Assembly: GCA_009668205.1 (NCBI GenBank)
Contig: WJYM01000007.1
Span: 186,001 to 250,000, forward strand
Reading direction: 5' to 3'
Source: Enterobacteriaceae bacterium RIT691
GTDB lineage: Bacteria > Pseudomonadota > Gammaproteobacteria > Enterobacterales > Enterobacteriaceae
Length of the DNA: 64,000 nucleotides
The notes beneath the pieces were generated by a model, which was not told where the DNA came from, did not search any database, and saw only the letters and a program-made list of their open reading frames with translations. Below are positions 36,897 through 47,116 of this stretch, in pieces. Position numbers and translations under genes: made by a program. Each line of letters starts with the position of its first letter. The stretch's first letter is position 1.

Positions 36897-38603
36897 TCAA
36901 TCGCACTGGCACTCGCCGTCTTCGCAGCACACCTGATTTCGCCCGTTCTGTTTCGCCAGATACAGGCGCTTATCGGCAATCGACTGCAGGTATTCAAAGT
37001 CGTACAGCCCTTTCTCGTCGCTACTGCTGACGCCCAGTGATGCGCTGATCCTCAGGGTGATACTCTTGCCAATCAGCATTTCCCGACCGTTGATGCGCTG
37101 GCGGATCCGTTCGGCCACCGCACAGGCACCGGCCTTATTCAGCCCAGGCAGCACCACGCAAAACTCTTCCCCGCCCACGCGCCCGGCGATATCGTCTTCT
37201 CTGATTTGCGCGCCAATCATCCCAGCAACATGAGCCAGCACCCTGTCTCCCGCCTGGTGTCCGTAGCGATCGTTGATATTTTTGAAGAAATCCAGATCCA
37301 GCTGAATGACCGACAGGGGCTGATGGTGCTGCTCGCATTTTTTGGCGGCCTTCGCCGCCAGATCGAACAGCGAGCTGCGGTTATAGAGCCGCGTCAGCCC
37401 GTCGTGCCATGCCTGCCACTGCAGCGATTCCTGCAGCGTACTCATATTGCGGACCATCTCGCGGATCAGGAACCAGGAGAAAATCAGCATCGAGGTAAAC
37501 AGCACCCACAGCAGCCCCAGCGCAATGGAGATGGTGCCAAAATCGCCACGCATACCTTCATTCAGCGGGTGGATGCGTATCAGCACGCCGTCGAAATTGC
37601 GGATTTTTTCCCAACTGATGTAGCGGGTGTTGGAACGCAGTCCCCCGCGCGTGTCATGTTCAAAGGCCTGAGCTAACTGTGCTTTATCTTCCTCACTCAA
37701 CCGCTCGGGCATGTCCCCCGGCTTAACCGTGCTGGCAATCAGGTTCATCTGGCTGTCGTAGAGCCGGTACTCCCCTTCTGTTTCGCCTGCCGTGGCCGTC
37801 AGCAGCAGCTGTTTTATCTGGGGGAGCGAAAACTCAATCGCCAGCACACCGTACCAGTAGTCCTGATAATCCACCGGCAGCGTCAGCGCCACACGCCGTG
37901 ACTGACCGTTAGGCGTGTCGGCCATCCAGCTCAGCCAACGAACACCACGGGAAGGATTGCTTTTCTGTGACTGTGCCGCAAACCACGGTCGGGTAACCAG
38001 CGCATAGTACTGTTCAACGATATCGTTGCTGTTTTCAACCGGAGTGGTGGACAGGAAGAAACCGGCACGCGACAGATACAGCATTTGCTGGGTGACGCGC
38101 CTCAACGACGTGGAGAGGCGCAGCAGATATCCCACTTCCAGCGTAGCCGTAAGCTCATTGCGGAGCAGAGCGTTATCCCTTGACAGGATAGAGGTGTTAT
38201 CGACAAATTCATCCGAAACACCGTTCACCGGAAATGTGCGTCTTTTATCCAGAAAGATAGACCATTGATGCGCCTTTCTGTCGCGCTCAAACTCCTCTCC
38301 GGCATTGCGCATAACTTCAAAGGCCAGTGGCGTCTCCAGCCCGGCCTGAAAGCCGTTGCGGAAATACTGGAGCCTGTCGATGTTGAGCTGTAGCTCGTTA
38401 TTCAGTTCGTGGGCGACGTTCTCGAGCGTATTGCGCTGGCTGGAGATATAGGCATCTTCCAGCACCGCCACTTCCCGCCACGTCAGTAAAGTGGAAAAAA
38501 GGAGGACGACAAAAAAGCAGATGTTAACCACCCGACCCGGGTTAGTGCGGCGGCTGAGTCTGTTCAGCCAGCGGGGATTATCCGTTAGTGGTACATGGGG
38601 CAC
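36897..38603 (-). CDS. dgcQ: Diguanylate cyclase DgcQ (YedQ)
   Basis: The 568-residue membrane protein makes cyclic-di-GMP; in E. coli it is linked to cellulose and biofilm control. The first membrane helix (VVNICFFVVLLFSTLLTW, about residues 25-42) is followed by a roughly 310-residue periplasmic sensor region (NTLENVAHELNNELQLNIDR). A second helix (ISIALGLLWVLFTSMLIFSW) leads to the GGDEF domain with active-site GGEEF in AGRVGGEEFCVVLPG and the metal/base-binding LDLDFFKNINDRYGHQAGD. No RxxD inhibitory site is evident where usually found. A cysteine-rich tail (CCEDGECQCD) is unusual. Confidence 0.93.
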   Translation of the reverse strand: MPHVPLTDNPRWLNRLSRRTNPGRVVNICFFVVLLFSTLLTWREVAVLEDAYISSQRNTLENVAHELNNELQLNIDRLQYFRNGFQAGLETPLAFEVMRNAGEEFERDRKAHQWSIFLDKRRTFPVNGVSDEFVDNTSILSRDNALLRNELTATLEVGYLLRLSTSLRRVTQQMLYLSRAGFFLSTTPVENSNDIVEQYYALVTRPWFAAQSQKSNPSRGVRWLSWMADTPNGQSRRVALTLPVDYQDYWYGVLAIEFSLPQIKQLLLTATAGETEGEYRLYDSQMNLIASTVKPGDMPERLSEEDKAQLAQAFEHDTRGGLRSNTRYISWEKIRNFDGVLIRIHPLNEGMRGDFGTISIALGLLWVLFTSMLIFSWFLIREMVRNMSTLQESLQWQAWHDGLTRLYNRSSLFDLAAKAAKKCEQHHQPLSVIQLDLDFFKNINDRYGHQAGDRVLAHVAGMIGAQIREDDIAGRVGGEEFCVVLPGLNKAGACAVAERIRQRINGREMLIGKSITLRISASLGVSSSDEKGLYDFEYLQSIADKRLYLAKQNGRNQVCCEDGECQCD

Positions 38604-38677
38604 ACAAACTCCCTGAGCATTCCCTGAAAACAGTCATACAGACCAACAAACAGGCCCGGCAAATGCCGGGCCTGTTG

Positions 38678-38857
38678 CTACGCCTCTTTTGGCAGGCGTT
38701 TGTCACCGGCAATGAGTTCGTCTTCACGGAACGCTTCCCGCTTCACACCAAACCCATCATACCAACGGCATTCAACCATCCCGCTGGCATACCCGGTGAC
38801 GACCATGCGTGGTCCACCATTTTTTGGCTTAACTTCATCGCTGACCAAAAAGACCAT
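38678..38857 (-). CDS. yodC: Small protein YodC
   Basis: The start at 38857 (MVFLVSDEVKPKNGGPRMVV) has AGGAGG seven bases upstream and gives 59 residues. TGYASGMVECRWYDGFGVKR matches E. coli YodC. This is an uncharacterised DUF2158-type small protein. The upstream ATG at 38890 is less likely. Confidence 0.9.
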   Translation of the reverse strand: MVFLVSDEVKPKNGGPRMVVTGYASGMVECRWYDGFGVKREAFREDELIAGDKRLPKEA

Positions 38858-38934
38858 GACTGCCTCCTGTATCAGGTGAAACTGTTTCACGATAGACGAA
38901 GTCCGGCCCTTTTGCGTAATGATGGCGCACGATT

Positions 38935-39843
38935 TTACGCTTTCGTACGAAAACGCGACAGCAGATTGATCACCGCCAGCACAACGGCACCCAGCGCTAA
39001 ACCGAAGATAAGATTAAACAACGTCGGAAGCAGTAATGCCGCCATACTGCCAGCACCACTCGCAAATTGTTCAACCGCGTGATGCAGCGGGGTAATGCCA
39101 TGAACCACAATCCCACCGCCCACCAAAAACATCGCCAGCGTACCCACCACGGACAGAATTTTCATCAGCCACGGGGCGATAAACAGCAGCGCTTTTCCCA
39201 CGGCCTGTGCCGCTGCGCTGGCTTTTTCCACCAGCCAGTAGCCCATATCATCCAGCTTAACGATAACCCCTACCAGACCGTACACCCCGATGGTGACCGC
39301 AATAGCAATGCCTGCCAGCACAATCACCTGATTGAGCAGCGGCGCGTCCGCGACAATGCCTAACGTAATCGCCACAATTTCAGCTGAAAGAATAAAATCG
39401 GTTCGAATGGCCCCTTTCACTTTGTCTCGTTCAAAGGCCAGCGGATCCTGTGTGGCCAGGCTTTCCAGTCGCTGCTGACGAGCCTGTGGATCTTCTTTAT
39501 GTTTGCGGGCATGCAGCGTATGCACCACTTTTTCAACGCCCTCGAAGCACAAAAATGCCCCGCCGATCATCAACAGCGGCGTAATGGCCCAGGGTAAAAA
39601 TGCGCTAATTAGCAGGGCCAACGGCACCAGAATCACTTTATTCAGGAAGGACCCTTTTGCCACACTCCAGACCACCGGCAATTCACGATTGGCGCGCACC
39701 CCACTCACCTGCTGAGCATTGAGCGACAAATCGTCCCCCAGCACCCCTGCGGTTTTCTTGGCTGCCAGTTTGCCCATCACTGAAATGTCGTCCAGCAGTG
39801 TCGCAATATCGTCCAGTAGGGTTAAAAGACTGCTCCCGGCCAA
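38935..39843 (-). CDS. yedI: Inner membrane protein YedI (DUF808)
   Basis: This 302-residue polytopic protein starts with the conserved [20 protein letters not shown] and contains several hydrophobic helices ([33 protein letters not shown] end). It matches E. coli YedI; the function is unknown. It stands alone between yodC (same strand) and the divergent yedA. Confidence 0.93.
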   Translation of the reverse strand: MAGSSLLTLLDDIATLLDDISVMGKLAAKKTAGVLGDDLSLNAQQVSGVRANRELPVVWSVAKGSFLNKVILVPLALLISAFLPWAITPLLMIGGAFLCFEGVEKVVHTLHARKHKEDPQARQQRLESLATQDPLAFERDKVKGAIRTDFILSAEIVAITLGIVADAPLLNQVIVLAGIAIAVTIGVYGLVGVIVKLDDMGYWLVEKASAAAQAVGKALLFIAPWLMKILSVVGTLAMFLVGGGIVVHGITPLHHAVEQFASGAGSMAALLLPTLFNLIFGLALGAVVLAVINLLSRFRTKA

Positions 39844-40033
39844 ATGATGCTCCTTCTCTTCTTTATTGATTTCTCTGACATACAGTATGAAGGAAAAGTC
39901 GCGGCTCGCCCAGGCATGCTTAAGCGACTGGCTGTCAACAAAAATACAACATTTACCGTGGATTAAATCACTCGCCAGGGCGATAGTTTTCCCGTTAACT
40001 ATACGCGCCCTTCTTATTTCGTCATGAGGACGT

Positions 40034-40945
40034 ATGCACGCCAGACAGTTGTTACCACTTATCGCCGCGTTATTCGCGCTCTACATCATTTGGGGATCGA
40101 CCTATTTTGCCATCAGTATCGGAGTGGAAAGCTGGCCTCCCATGATGATGGCCGGTGTGCGCTTTCTCTCCGCGGGTGTGCTGCTGATGGGGTATCTGTT
40201 GTTGACCGGCCATAAGCTGCCTGCCCGCCGTCCGCTGCTCAACGCCGCACTGATCGGGGTCCTGCTGCTGGCCATCGGGAATGGCTTTGTGACCATTGCT
40301 GAGCATCAGCATGTGGCCTCGGGTATCGCGGCAGTGATGGTGGCCACCGTACCGCTATTTACGCTGTGTTTCAGCCGCCTGTTTGGGATAGCCACCCGTA
40401 AACTGGAGTGGTGCGGCATTGCGATTGGTCTGGCTGGCATTATTTTGCTCAACAGCGGCGGTAATCTGAGCGGCAATCCATGGGGCGCGATTCTGATCCT
40501 GATCGGTTCGCTAAGCTGGGCCTTCGGTTCAGTCTATGGTTCACGTATTGAACTGCCGAGCGGCATGATGGCTGGCGCCGTTGAGATGCTGGCGGCGGGA
40601 ATTGTGCTGCTGTGTGCTTCACAGCTGTCTGGGGAAAAGCTGACCCAAATGCCGACGCTGTCCGGATTCCTGGCCGTCGCTTATCTGGCGGTTTTTGGTT
40701 CGCTGATTGCCATCAATGCCTACATGTACCTGATTCGCAATGTCTCACCCGCCGTTGCAACCAGCTACGCGTACGTCAATCCGGTCGTGGCGGTGCTGCT
40801 TGGCACCAGCTTCGGCGGGGAATCGCTCTCCTCCATTGAGTGGCTGGCGCTGGGCGTCATCATTTTTGCCGTGGTGCTGGTCACGCTCGGTAAAACGCTG
40901 TTCCCGGTTCGTGCAGCCGCTACCCCGTGTGAGGGGGAAAAGTAA
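40034..40945 (+). CDS. yedA: EamA/DMT-family transporter YedA
   Basis: The 303-residue protein has ten predicted membrane helices in two EamA repeats ([20 protein letters not shown] at the start of the first; [20 protein letters not shown] and [20 protein letters not shown] in the second). It matches E. coli YedA, a putative metabolite exporter. The substrate is unknown. Its last 26 bases overlap the end of vsr on the other strand. Confidence 0.94.
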   Translation: MHARQLLPLIAALFALYIIWGSTYFAISIGVESWPPMMMAGVRFLSAGVLLMGYLLLTGHKLPARRPLLNAALIGVLLLAIGNGFVTIAEHQHVASGIAAVMVATVPLFTLCFSRLFGIATRKLEWCGIAIGLAGIILLNSGGNLSGNPWGAILILIGSLSWAFGSVYGSRIELPSGMMAGAVEMLAAGIVLLCASQLSGEKLTQMPTLSGFLAVAYLAVFGSLIAINAYMYLIRNVSPAVATSYAYVNPVVAVLLGTSFGGESLSSIEWLALGVIIFAVVLVTLGKTLFPVRAAATPCEGEK

Positions 40946-41414
40946 CCTCGAGCGGTGCAATCCCCTGAGTGTCGATCTGCGCACACCCTATGCCCGCGCA
41001 GATCCACTCTTCCAGCCTGTCGCGTAACGCCCCCTCCGCCAGCTTATTTTTCCCGCGCAGTGCGCACTCCCACACCACTAACACTCGCCAGCCCTGCTCC
41101 GCCAGACGCGCGATATCGCGTTTATCGCGAAGGGCATTTTTGCCTATTTTCTCAAGCCAAAATTCGGTACGGGTCGCGGGGATTTTAAACAGTTCGCAGT
41201 GATGCTGATGCCAGAAACAACCGTGGGTAAAAACGATGCAGCGATACTGCTGCAATACAAAATCGGGGCGGCCCGCTAAGGTGGCGTCCTGGACAGTAAA
41301 GCGAAAACCGGACGCGTTCAGTAGAGTCGCCAGCCGTTTTTCAATCGCGGTGTCACGCGTGCCGATGGCACGCATATTTTTGCTGCGGGTGCCGGGGTTA
41401 TGAACGTCCGCCAT
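40920..41414 (-). CDS. vsr: Very short patch repair endonuclease
   Basis: Vsr nicks 5' of the T in T:G mismatches that arise when the methylated C of CCWGG deaminates. The 164-residue protein has the catalytic region [20 protein letters not shown] with active-site Asp in RPDF, plus [10 protein letters not shown] (zinc-binding Cys/His) and [15 protein letters not shown]. The start [15 protein letters not shown] at 41414 lies inside the dcm end, with a 17-base overlap as in E. coli. The upstream codons to 41441 are unlikely. Confidence 0.96.
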   Translation of the reverse strand: MADVHNPGTRSKNMRAIGTRDTAIEKRLATLLNASGFRFTVQDATLAGRPDFVLQQYRCIVFTHGCFWHQHHCELFKIPATRTEFWLEKIGKNALRDKRDIARLAEQGWRVLVVWECALRGKNKLAEGALRDRLEEWICAGIGCAQIDTQGIAPLEVTFPPHTG

Positions 41415-42819
41415 GGGTTTGCTCTTTCTCGCGCAGCGCAACGGCTTGCAGGATCCGACTTTTCAGCAGTTTGGCCACCGCGGCAAACGCGGGTACCACC
41501 ACTGAATTGCCAAACTGGCGATAAGCCTGGGTATCGGAAACCGGGATTCGGAACTGATAGCCCTGTGGCGCTTCAAAACCCATCAGGCGGCCACATTCAC
41601 GCGGGGTCAGACGGCGCGGACGCCGCTGCTGGTTGTGTGGATCGTCAAAATGCTTTTCACCCAGCGCTTTGTCCCAGCCGCGATCGACCAGGATCTCCGC
41701 GCCATCCTTGTAGTAGCGGGCAGAGAGGGTACGCGCCACGCTGTCTGCGCGGGTCGGGTCCACCAGGCCGTAACCAAAACCGTTACCCCGGGCCTGATGC
41801 TTTTTGGCGTAACGATAGAGATACTTCCACAGCACCGGCGTCAGAATAAATTTGGCGTCCACCGTTGGCTCCAGCAGTTCGCCAAACGTTGGACGGCGCT
41901 GCGGATAAAGCGCAGGCAACTCGCGCAGCGTGAAGCCCTGCTGCAGCGCTAAATCGCGACGGAAGCCCACCAACACAATGCGCTCGCGGTGCTGGGGCAG
42001 GAAATGTTGACCGTCGATAATTTTCGGATCGTCAGCGCCCATTTCTGCGGAGTCCGCAATATCATAGCCCAGCGCCTCCAGGGTCTGCATGATAATACGG
42101 AAGGTTTTACCGCCATCATGGCTCTTCAGATTTTTGACGTTTTCCAGCACAAAAATGGCCGGGCGGCAGGCATCAATGATCCTCGCCACGTCAAAAAAGA
42201 GCGTCCCCTGGGTATCACACGCAAAGCCGTGCGCACGCCCGAGTGCATTTTTCTTCGACACACCAGCCAGAGAAAAAGGCTGACAGGGGAAGCCTGCCAA
42301 CAGGACGTCATGCTGTGGAATAATCGCCCGGATATGCTCTGCGGCTTCGCTGTCGCTGATATCCGTTTTGTGACTCAGGGTGACATCGCGAATATCTTCA
42401 TTGAACTGATGCTCATTCGGATCGCAGTACCAGTTGGCTTTATAGGTCCGGACCGCATGCTTGTTCCATTCACTGGTAAACACGCACTGCCCGCCAATAG
42501 CCTCAAAACCATGGCGGATACCGCCGATACCGGCGAAGAGATCGATAAAACGGAACTGCCGTGGTTGCAAGGTGGGCTGCGGTAACAACCCGGCGAGACG
42601 AAGGTATTCATTTTCGCCAAGCCGCCGCTGAATTTTACCGTTGTCGACCGCTCGTTTAAGAATGGCCGGACTCCAGTGCTGTTCACCCACCGCATTCAGG
42701 GTAGCGACCAGCGTTTTGACATCGTAAATCGTCAGCAGCTGCGTCAGCAGCGCCTGAGCGTCTGGCCCGGAGGATCCCGCGAGTTCAGAAGAAAGAGAGC
42801 GTGTCAGTGTGTGCTGCAT
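41398..42819 (-). CDS. dcm: DNA-cytosine methyltransferase Dcm
   Basis: Dcm methylates the inner C of CCWGG. Motif I is [20 protein letters not shown], motif IV is [18 protein letters not shown] with the catalytic cysteine, motif VI is FVLENVKNL, motif VIII is [13 protein letters not shown], and motifs IX-X are [14 protein letters not shown] and [13 protein letters not shown]. The start at 42819 ([13 protein letters not shown]) gives 473 residues, near the E. coli 472. An ATG/GTG at 42858 would add 13. The N-terminal 30 residues differ from E. coli, while the rest is close. Confidence 0.95.
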   Translation of the reverse strand: MQHTLTRSLSSELAGSSGPDAQALLTQLLTIYDVKTLVATLNAVGEQHWSPAILKRAVDNGKIQRRLGENEYLRLAGLLPQPTLQPRQFRFIDLFAGIGGIRHGFEAIGGQCVFTSEWNKHAVRTYKANWYCDPNEHQFNEDIRDVTLSHKTDISDSEAAEHIRAIIPQHDVLLAGFPCQPFSLAGVSKKNALGRAHGFACDTQGTLFFDVARIIDACRPAIFVLENVKNLKSHDGGKTFRIIMQTLEALGYDIADSAEMGADDPKIIDGQHFLPQHRERIVLVGFRRDLALQQGFTLRELPALYPQRRPTFGELLEPTVDAKFILTPVLWKYLYRYAKKHQARGNGFGYGLVDPTRADSVARTLSARYYKDGAEILVDRGWDKALGEKHFDDPHNQQRRPRRLTPRECGRLMGFEAPQGYQFRIPVSDTQAYRQFGNSVVVPAFAAVAKLLKSRILQAVALREKEQTHGGRS

Positions 42820-42876
42820 ATCAGTAACCGGGCCAGAGCATTTCTCTGAGCGTACCATATAAATTGCCGCCTGGAT

Positions 42877-43578
42877 TCAGGATTCCGGCGCAAAACGACT
42901 CAGGACAGCGTCATCATATTGCAGATAATCGCCTTTAAGCTCCGCCCCCATCTTGGCCATAAACTGCACCAGATAGCGTGCATTATGCACCGCAAGAGCC
43001 TTGCCCTTCTCGGTCTGCATCGTTTTTGGCAGGCCTAACAGCTTGTTCTGAAAGTGATCCAACGCATAACGCTGGTCGTTCAATGCCCGGTTATCGGCAA
43101 AGGGATCGTCGGCTTCAAACAACGCAACGTTGAGCCTGCCCGCCACGGCGAATACCCGTGCCAGACCGATGGCACCCAGCGACTCCAGGCGATCCGCATC
43201 CTGCACAATTCGGGCTTCCAGCGTCAGCGGCGTAATGTTGGCACTGTGGCTGTGCGCTTCAATGGCATGAGCGACGGCCGAATACAGCGCTGGCGGAAAA
43301 TCGGGAAAATCCTGCTGCAGAATGGACAGCGCTTTTTGTGCCGCCAACGTGGAAGAGCGGCTGCGTTCAGGATGGTTTTTCGGCAGGCTGACAATGTCAT
43401 GGAAATAACAGGCACAGAGCAGCACCTGTTGATTGACCTCTTCGTCTATAGAAAGCTGTTGGGCAGTGGCCCACACCCGACGGAAATGAGAGATATCGTG
43501 TGCCGCATCATCGTCATCATGATGGGCCGCCAGCCAGTTTTCAAAGCGTTGTTGCCAGAGATGCACAGTCATCCGCAA
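42877..43578 (-). CDS. yedJ: HD-domain phosphohydrolase YedJ
   Basis: The 233-residue protein has the HD metal-binding pattern: [25 protein letters not shown] and [14 protein letters not shown]. It matches E. coli YedJ; the substrate is unproven. The start [15 protein letters not shown] at 43578 is as in relatives within two codons. It lies 58 bases upstream of dcm in the same direction. Confidence 0.93.
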   Translation of the reverse strand: MRMTVHLWQQRFENWLAAHHDDDDAAHDISHFRRVWATAQQLSIDEEVNQQVLLCACYFHDIVSLPKNHPERSRSSTLAAQKALSILQQDFPDFPPALYSAVAHAIEAHSHSANITPLTLEARIVQDADRLESLGAIGLARVFAVAGRLNVALFEADDPFADNRALNDQRYALDHFQNKLLGLPKTMQTEKGKALAVHNARYLVQFMAKMGAELKGDYLQYDDAVLSRFAPES

Positions 43579-43631
43579 TCCGTGATTTACTGAGGTAAGT
43601 CACCAGAATAGCAGCTTTCTTCACATCCTGT

Positions 43632-43943
43632 TTATCCCTTCTGACGAGGACGCGTATACCAGGCAATCCAGCCTAACAGCGTTCCCACCACGCCCAACAC
43701 CATGCTGCCCGCCAGTGCGCCCAGCCATTTTCCCGACGTTGAGCCAAGCTCTCCTTCCAGAGTGGCCCCCGGAATCGGGTCAATCTGGCTCACCACCCAA
43801 AAGTAGCGCAGCATCGCCCAAAGACAGTAGCCGCAGAATGAATAAAACACCCATAAAGCCAGCTTGCCGCCAGGGCCACGTTGGGCTTTGTTTTTGTGCT
43901 GAATTGGCGCATCGTTTTCGTACAGGTATGTTTCGTTTTTCAC
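43632..43943 (-). CDS. Small inner membrane protein at the yedR position
   Basis: The 103-residue protein has a polar, charged N-terminus and two membrane helices (LALWVFYSFCGYCLWAMLRY and AGSMVLGVVGTLLGWIAWYT), with a 35-residue loop between. Its place between yedJ and the porin corresponds to yedR in E. coli and an unnamed gene in Salmonella, but I cannot confirm sequence homology to YedR. The function is unknown. Confidence 0.75.
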   Translation of the reverse strand: MKNETYLYENDAPIQHKNKAQRGPGGKLALWVFYSFCGYCLWAMLRYFWVVSQIDPIPGATLEGELGSTSGKWLGALAGSMVLGVVGTLLGWIAWYTRPRQKG

Positions 43944-44117
43944 TTTACAGGGTCATTTATGTGACATACCTCACATTATATCGCTTGGAGACGACCTGAA
44001 CAGCGCTCATCGACAGCGCGGCATAGGCAAATGCAGTTACTTTGATCTTCGGCAACATTCTGCGCCTGATCGCCTTCTCCGGTATTTTTCTCTCTCACTT
44101 ATAGATAAATATTTTCC

Positions 44118-44275
44118 TATAATTCAAAAAAGAGAACCTAAGTTCATTTCCGAACTTTTTATTATCACGACTCTGTGCAATTATCACTCCGTCTTTTGTT
44201 ATTTACATTGCACTCAATTAAAACCAACTTTAATGCCTGACTAACCTCTTCGGTCAGGCTTTTTTATTTTTATTA
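44118..44275 (+). ncRNA. Candidate small RNA (RseX-like position)
   Basis: A perfect intrinsic terminator (GCCTGAC, short loop, GTCAGGC, then a run of T) ends at about 44272 without any ORF upstream, and a TATAAT lies at 44118-44123. A transcript of roughly 140 bases is implied, containing U-rich single-stranded stretches suited to Hfq. In E. coli the sRNA RseX, which represses ompA and ompC, is encoded at this position and orientation, between yedR and the porin gene yedS. I cannot align the RseX sequence from memory, so identity is inference from position. The -35 is weak. Confidence 0.5.
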
Positions 44276-44571
44276 ATGACTTAATTCTTTGCTCTCCCCC
44301 TGTTATATTCACGGTGTAAATTTCATTTCAGCCATTCATAGATAAAAACCCTCAACGCCATAAAAACCCATGATAAATCATGCAAATGTATACTTTACCC
44401 TCATACATACTCATAAAATATCAATCCAGACAAAATACACATCCTGAAATATTTTAACTAATTTATTTACATCTTTATTTTAAATAAAACTGAACTTAGC
44501 CGATATTATTTATTCGCAGCAAGGAGTACTCTGAATTATTCATGATATTTATCATTCAAAGGAACTGTATA
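44276..44571. promoter_or_regulatory. A+T-rich leader of the porin gene
   Basis: About 295 bases of very A+T-rich sequence lie between the candidate sRNA terminator and the porin start. They should contain the porin promoter and possibly OmpR, LeuO or H-NS sites as known for ompS1, but I cannot place individual boxes. Upstream, 43944-44117 is also non-coding and featureless to me. Confidence 0.4.
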
Positions 44572-45723
44572 ATGAAAAGAAAAGTACTGGCAATACTTGT
44601 GCCTGTTTTATTAATGGCTGGCGCGGCAAATGCAGCAGAAATCTATAATAAAGACGGCAATAAACTGGATCTGTATGGCAAAGTCGATGCCCGTCATCAA
44701 TTCTCTGATAATGCTGGCTCCGATGGCGATGAGACTTATGTGCGTATCGGTTTCAAAGGTGAAACCCAGATTAACAGCGAACTGATTGGTTACGGCCAGT
44801 GGGAATACAACATCCAGGCGAATGACACTGAAGGCAGTGGCAATCAGTCAGCCACTCGTCTGGGCTTTGCCGGCCTGAAATTCGGCGAATACGGCTCATT
44901 TGACTACGGCCGTAACTATGGCGTGGTGTACGACGTTGAAGCCTGGACCGATATGCTGCCCGTGTTCGGTGGCGACTCCTATACCTACACCGACAACTTT
45001 ATGGTCGGTCGTGGTAACGGGATGGCAACCTATCGCAACAGCGACTTCTTTGGTCTGGTTGATGGCCTGAACTTCGCACTGCAGTATCAGGGCGCCAACG
45101 AAGGCTCAAATGGGGTGTTTGATCAGGAAGGCACCAGTAACCGCGACGGTTCTTCAGGCTTGCGAGAAGACAACGGTGACGGTTTCGGCATTTCTACCAC
45201 CTACGACTTTGGTATGGGCTTCAGCGCAGGTGCCGCTTACGCGTCTTCCGATCGTACTAATGAACAGCAGACAAACAGCATCGCCGGCGGTGAAAACGCC
45301 GACGTGTGGACAGTGGGCCTGAAGTATGACGCACACCAAATTTACCTCGCGACCATGTATGCAGAAACCCGCAACATGACGCCGTTTGGTAGTGGTGATG
45401 ATAGCGATGCCCTTATTGCTAACAAGACCCAGAACTTTGAAATCACTGCGCAGTACCAGTTCGACTTCGGTCTGCGTCCAGAAATCTCTTACCTGCAGTC
45501 CAAAGGTAAGGACCTGGCGAAAGATACGGGCTTGCGCAGCGACTGGAACGACAAAGACCTCGTGAAATACGTCTCTGTTGGCGCCAACTACTACTTCAAC
45601 AAAAACTTCTCCACCTACGTTGATTACAAAATCAACCTGCTGGATAACGACGATGATTTCTACACTGCGGCCGGCATCAACACCGATGACGTCGTGGGTG
45701 TAGGCATGGTTTACCAGTTCTAA
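44572..45723 (+). CDS. Outer membrane porin of the OmpC/OmpS1 type
   Basis: This is a general diffusion porin. The start [20 protein letters not shown] at 44572 gives a signal peptide cut after ANA at residue 21, then a 362-residue 16-strand barrel: [20 protein letters not shown] at the front, the L3 constriction loop region [20 protein letters not shown] and PVFGGDS, and the terminal strand ending in VGVGMVYQF with the C-terminal phenylalanine needed for BAM. It lies where Salmonella has ompS1 and E. coli has yedS, so one of these orthologues is likely, but nmpC/ompC paralogy cannot be excluded. A longer start at 44542 has no signal character. Confidence 0.9.
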   Translation: MKRKVLAILVPVLLMAGAANAAEIYNKDGNKLDLYGKVDARHQFSDNAGSDGDETYVRIGFKGETQINSELIGYGQWEYNIQANDTEGSGNQSATRLGFAGLKFGEYGSFDYGRNYGVVYDVEAWTDMLPVFGGDSYTYTDNFMVGRGNGMATYRNSDFFGLVDGLNFALQYQGANEGSNGVFDQEGTSNRDGSSGLREDNGDGFGISTTYDFGMGFSAGAAYASSDRTNEQQTNSIAGGENADVWTVGLKYDAHQIYLATMYAETRNMTPFGSGDDSDALIANKTQNFEITAQYQFDFGLRPEISYLQSKGKDLAKDTGLRSDWNDKDLVKYVSVGANYYFNKNFSTYVDYKINLLDNDDDFYTAAGINTDDVVGVGMVYQF

Positions 45724-45738
45724 TTTCGCTTTTGCTGA

Positions 45739-45765
45739 CAAGCCCGCCTCGAGCGGGCTTTTTTG
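45739..45765 (+). terminator. Porin gene terminator
   Basis: AGCCCGC-CTCGA-GCGGGCT followed by six T lies 16 bases after the porin stop codon. Confidence 0.92.
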
Positions 45766-46103
45766 TGCCTAAAAAATGGATTGCGAACGCCATCCGAGCT
45801 TTTACGGGTAACTCTGATGGATAATTTCCCAATAGAGACTTAAATCAATAGGGAAAGGGCGACGACTCTCTCAAGTTGTAAAAAACATCAATGACTTGAG
45901 CGAAGCGGCAGACTATCATGCCGTCGTCTGACTTAGGGAAGTGGCGAAAGCCCGGAAGCTAACGGCCAGCGGGCAGTGCCTGCTCTGGTGTTCGACATTA
46001 GCCCAGCTTCGCTGAGTGGTTGCCACAATGCCCCGATCTTTGGCATTTTTAACAGACCCTGTCCTTTTCATTGAGTTCAAGTGACGAGTTTGCGAGCAAA
46101 GTG
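45766..46103. other. Structured non-coding interval before mtfA
   Basis: No ORF is convincing here. Inverted repeats are dense: CTCAAGT/ACTTGAG around 45872-45900, and AATGCC/GGCATT followed by T residues at 46027-46050, which could be a terminator for a plus-strand transcript. E. coli has serU, yodB and other genes at this place, and none of these is present. The block may contain an unrecognised small RNA or the mtfA leader. Confidence 0.4.
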
Positions 46104-46901
46104 ATGATTAAATGGCCCTGGAAAGCACACGACGCGCCCCATAGCGCAGACATCCCATGGGAACAGGCACTGGCCATTCCCGTCCTGGCAATGCTGTCAC
46201 TAGAAGACCAGCAGAAACTGGTGTTGCTGGCCGATCGTTTCCTGGAACAAAAACGTCTCGTTCCTCTTCAGGGACTGCAGCTCACACCTGTCAGTAATGC
46301 CCGCATTGCGCTCCTGTTTTGCCTGCCAGTGATTGAGCTGGGATATGAATGGCTGGACGGTTTCCATGAAGTGCTGGTCTACCCTGCCCCGTTCGTGGTC
46401 GACGACGAGTGGGAGGATGATATTGGTCTGGTGCACAGCCAACGCGTGGTGCAATCCGGTCAGAGCTGGCAGCAAGGGCCCATCGTGCTCAACTGGCTCG
46501 ATATTCAGGACTCCTTTGACGCCTCGGGTTTCAATCTCATCGTCCACGAAGTTGCGCACAAGCTCGACACGCGCAACGGCGACCGGGCCAATGGCGTCCC
46601 GTTAATTCCCCTGCGCGAAGTGGCAGGCTGGGAACACGACCTGCATGCGGCGATGAATAATATTCAGGATGAGATTGATCTGGTGGGTGAAAGTGCCGCC
46701 AGCATCGACGCCTATGCAGCCACCGATCCTGCTGAATGTTTCGCCGTGCTCTCAGAATACTTCTTCAGCGCACCCGAGCTGTTCGCTCCGCGTTTCCCTG
46801 CGCTATGGCAGCGTTTCTGCCACTTTTACCAACAGGATCCGCTGCAAAGAATACGTGCGCACGGCGGTGACGAAAGTACAAACCTGCGTGTAGTACACTA
46901 A
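46104..46901 (+). CDS. mtfA: Mlc titration factor A / zinc metallopeptidase MtfA
   Basis: MtfA binds the glucose repressor Mlc and so raises ptsG expression; Mlc in turn activates its peptidase activity. The start [20 protein letters not shown] at 46104 gives 265 residues as in E. coli. The zinc site is HEVAHK near residues 149-154 with the downstream glutamate in [31 protein letters not shown] is conserved. The frame opens 11 codons earlier without similarity. It lies upstream of tRNA-Asn as in E. coli. Confidence 0.95.
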   Translation: MIKWPWKAHDAPHSADIPWEQALAIPVLAMLSLEDQQKLVLLADRFLEQKRLVPLQGLQLTPVSNARIALLFCLPVIELGYEWLDGFHEVLVYPAPFVVDDEWEDDIGLVHSQRVVQSGQSWQQGPIVLNWLDIQDSFDASGFNLIVHEVAHKLDTRNGDRANGVPLIPLREVAGWEHDLHAAMNNIQDEIDLVGESAASIDAYAATDPAECFAVLSEYFFSAPELFAPRFPALWQRFCHFYQQDPLQRIRAHGGDESTNLRVVH

Positions 46902-47001
46902 AAATGCATTTTGACGCAATTTCATTCAGTTGAATCAAACAGTTAAATTTAGTGTTGACACAAATAAGGGTGGCCTTTACTATTCGCCTCGTTCACACGA
47001 T

Positions 47002-47077
47002 TCCTCTGTAGTTCAGTCGGTAGAACGGCGGACTGTTAATCCGTATGTCACTGGTTCGAGTCCAGTCAGAGGAGCCA
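47002..47077 (+). tRNA. asnT: tRNA-Asn (GTT)
   Basis: The 76-base gene has a TCCTCTG acceptor stem, anticodon GTT in CTGTTAATC, T-loop GTTCGAGTC and an encoded CCA. It is between mtfA and cbl, matching asnT of E. coli. No integrase or island is attached to it. Confidence 0.97.
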
Positions 47078-47084
47078 TATTTAA

Positions 47085-47115
47085 GAAGCCTGCTTTCGAG
47101 CAGGCTTTTTGCTTT
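47085..47115 (+). terminator. asnT terminator
   Basis: AAGCCTGC-TTTCGA-GCAGGCTT followed by a T-rich run lies 8 bases after the tRNA, partly facing the end of cbl. Confidence 0.9.
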
Positions 47116-47116
47116 T

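Noticed and set aside
44170..44275. Firm naming of the candidate RNA as RseX
   Set aside because: Only position, orientation and terminator support it; the RseX sequence could not be compared, so no gene symbol was given.
47002..47077. Genomic island at tRNA-Asn
   Set aside because: Its 3' side is followed directly by a terminator and cbl, the native order, with no integrase.
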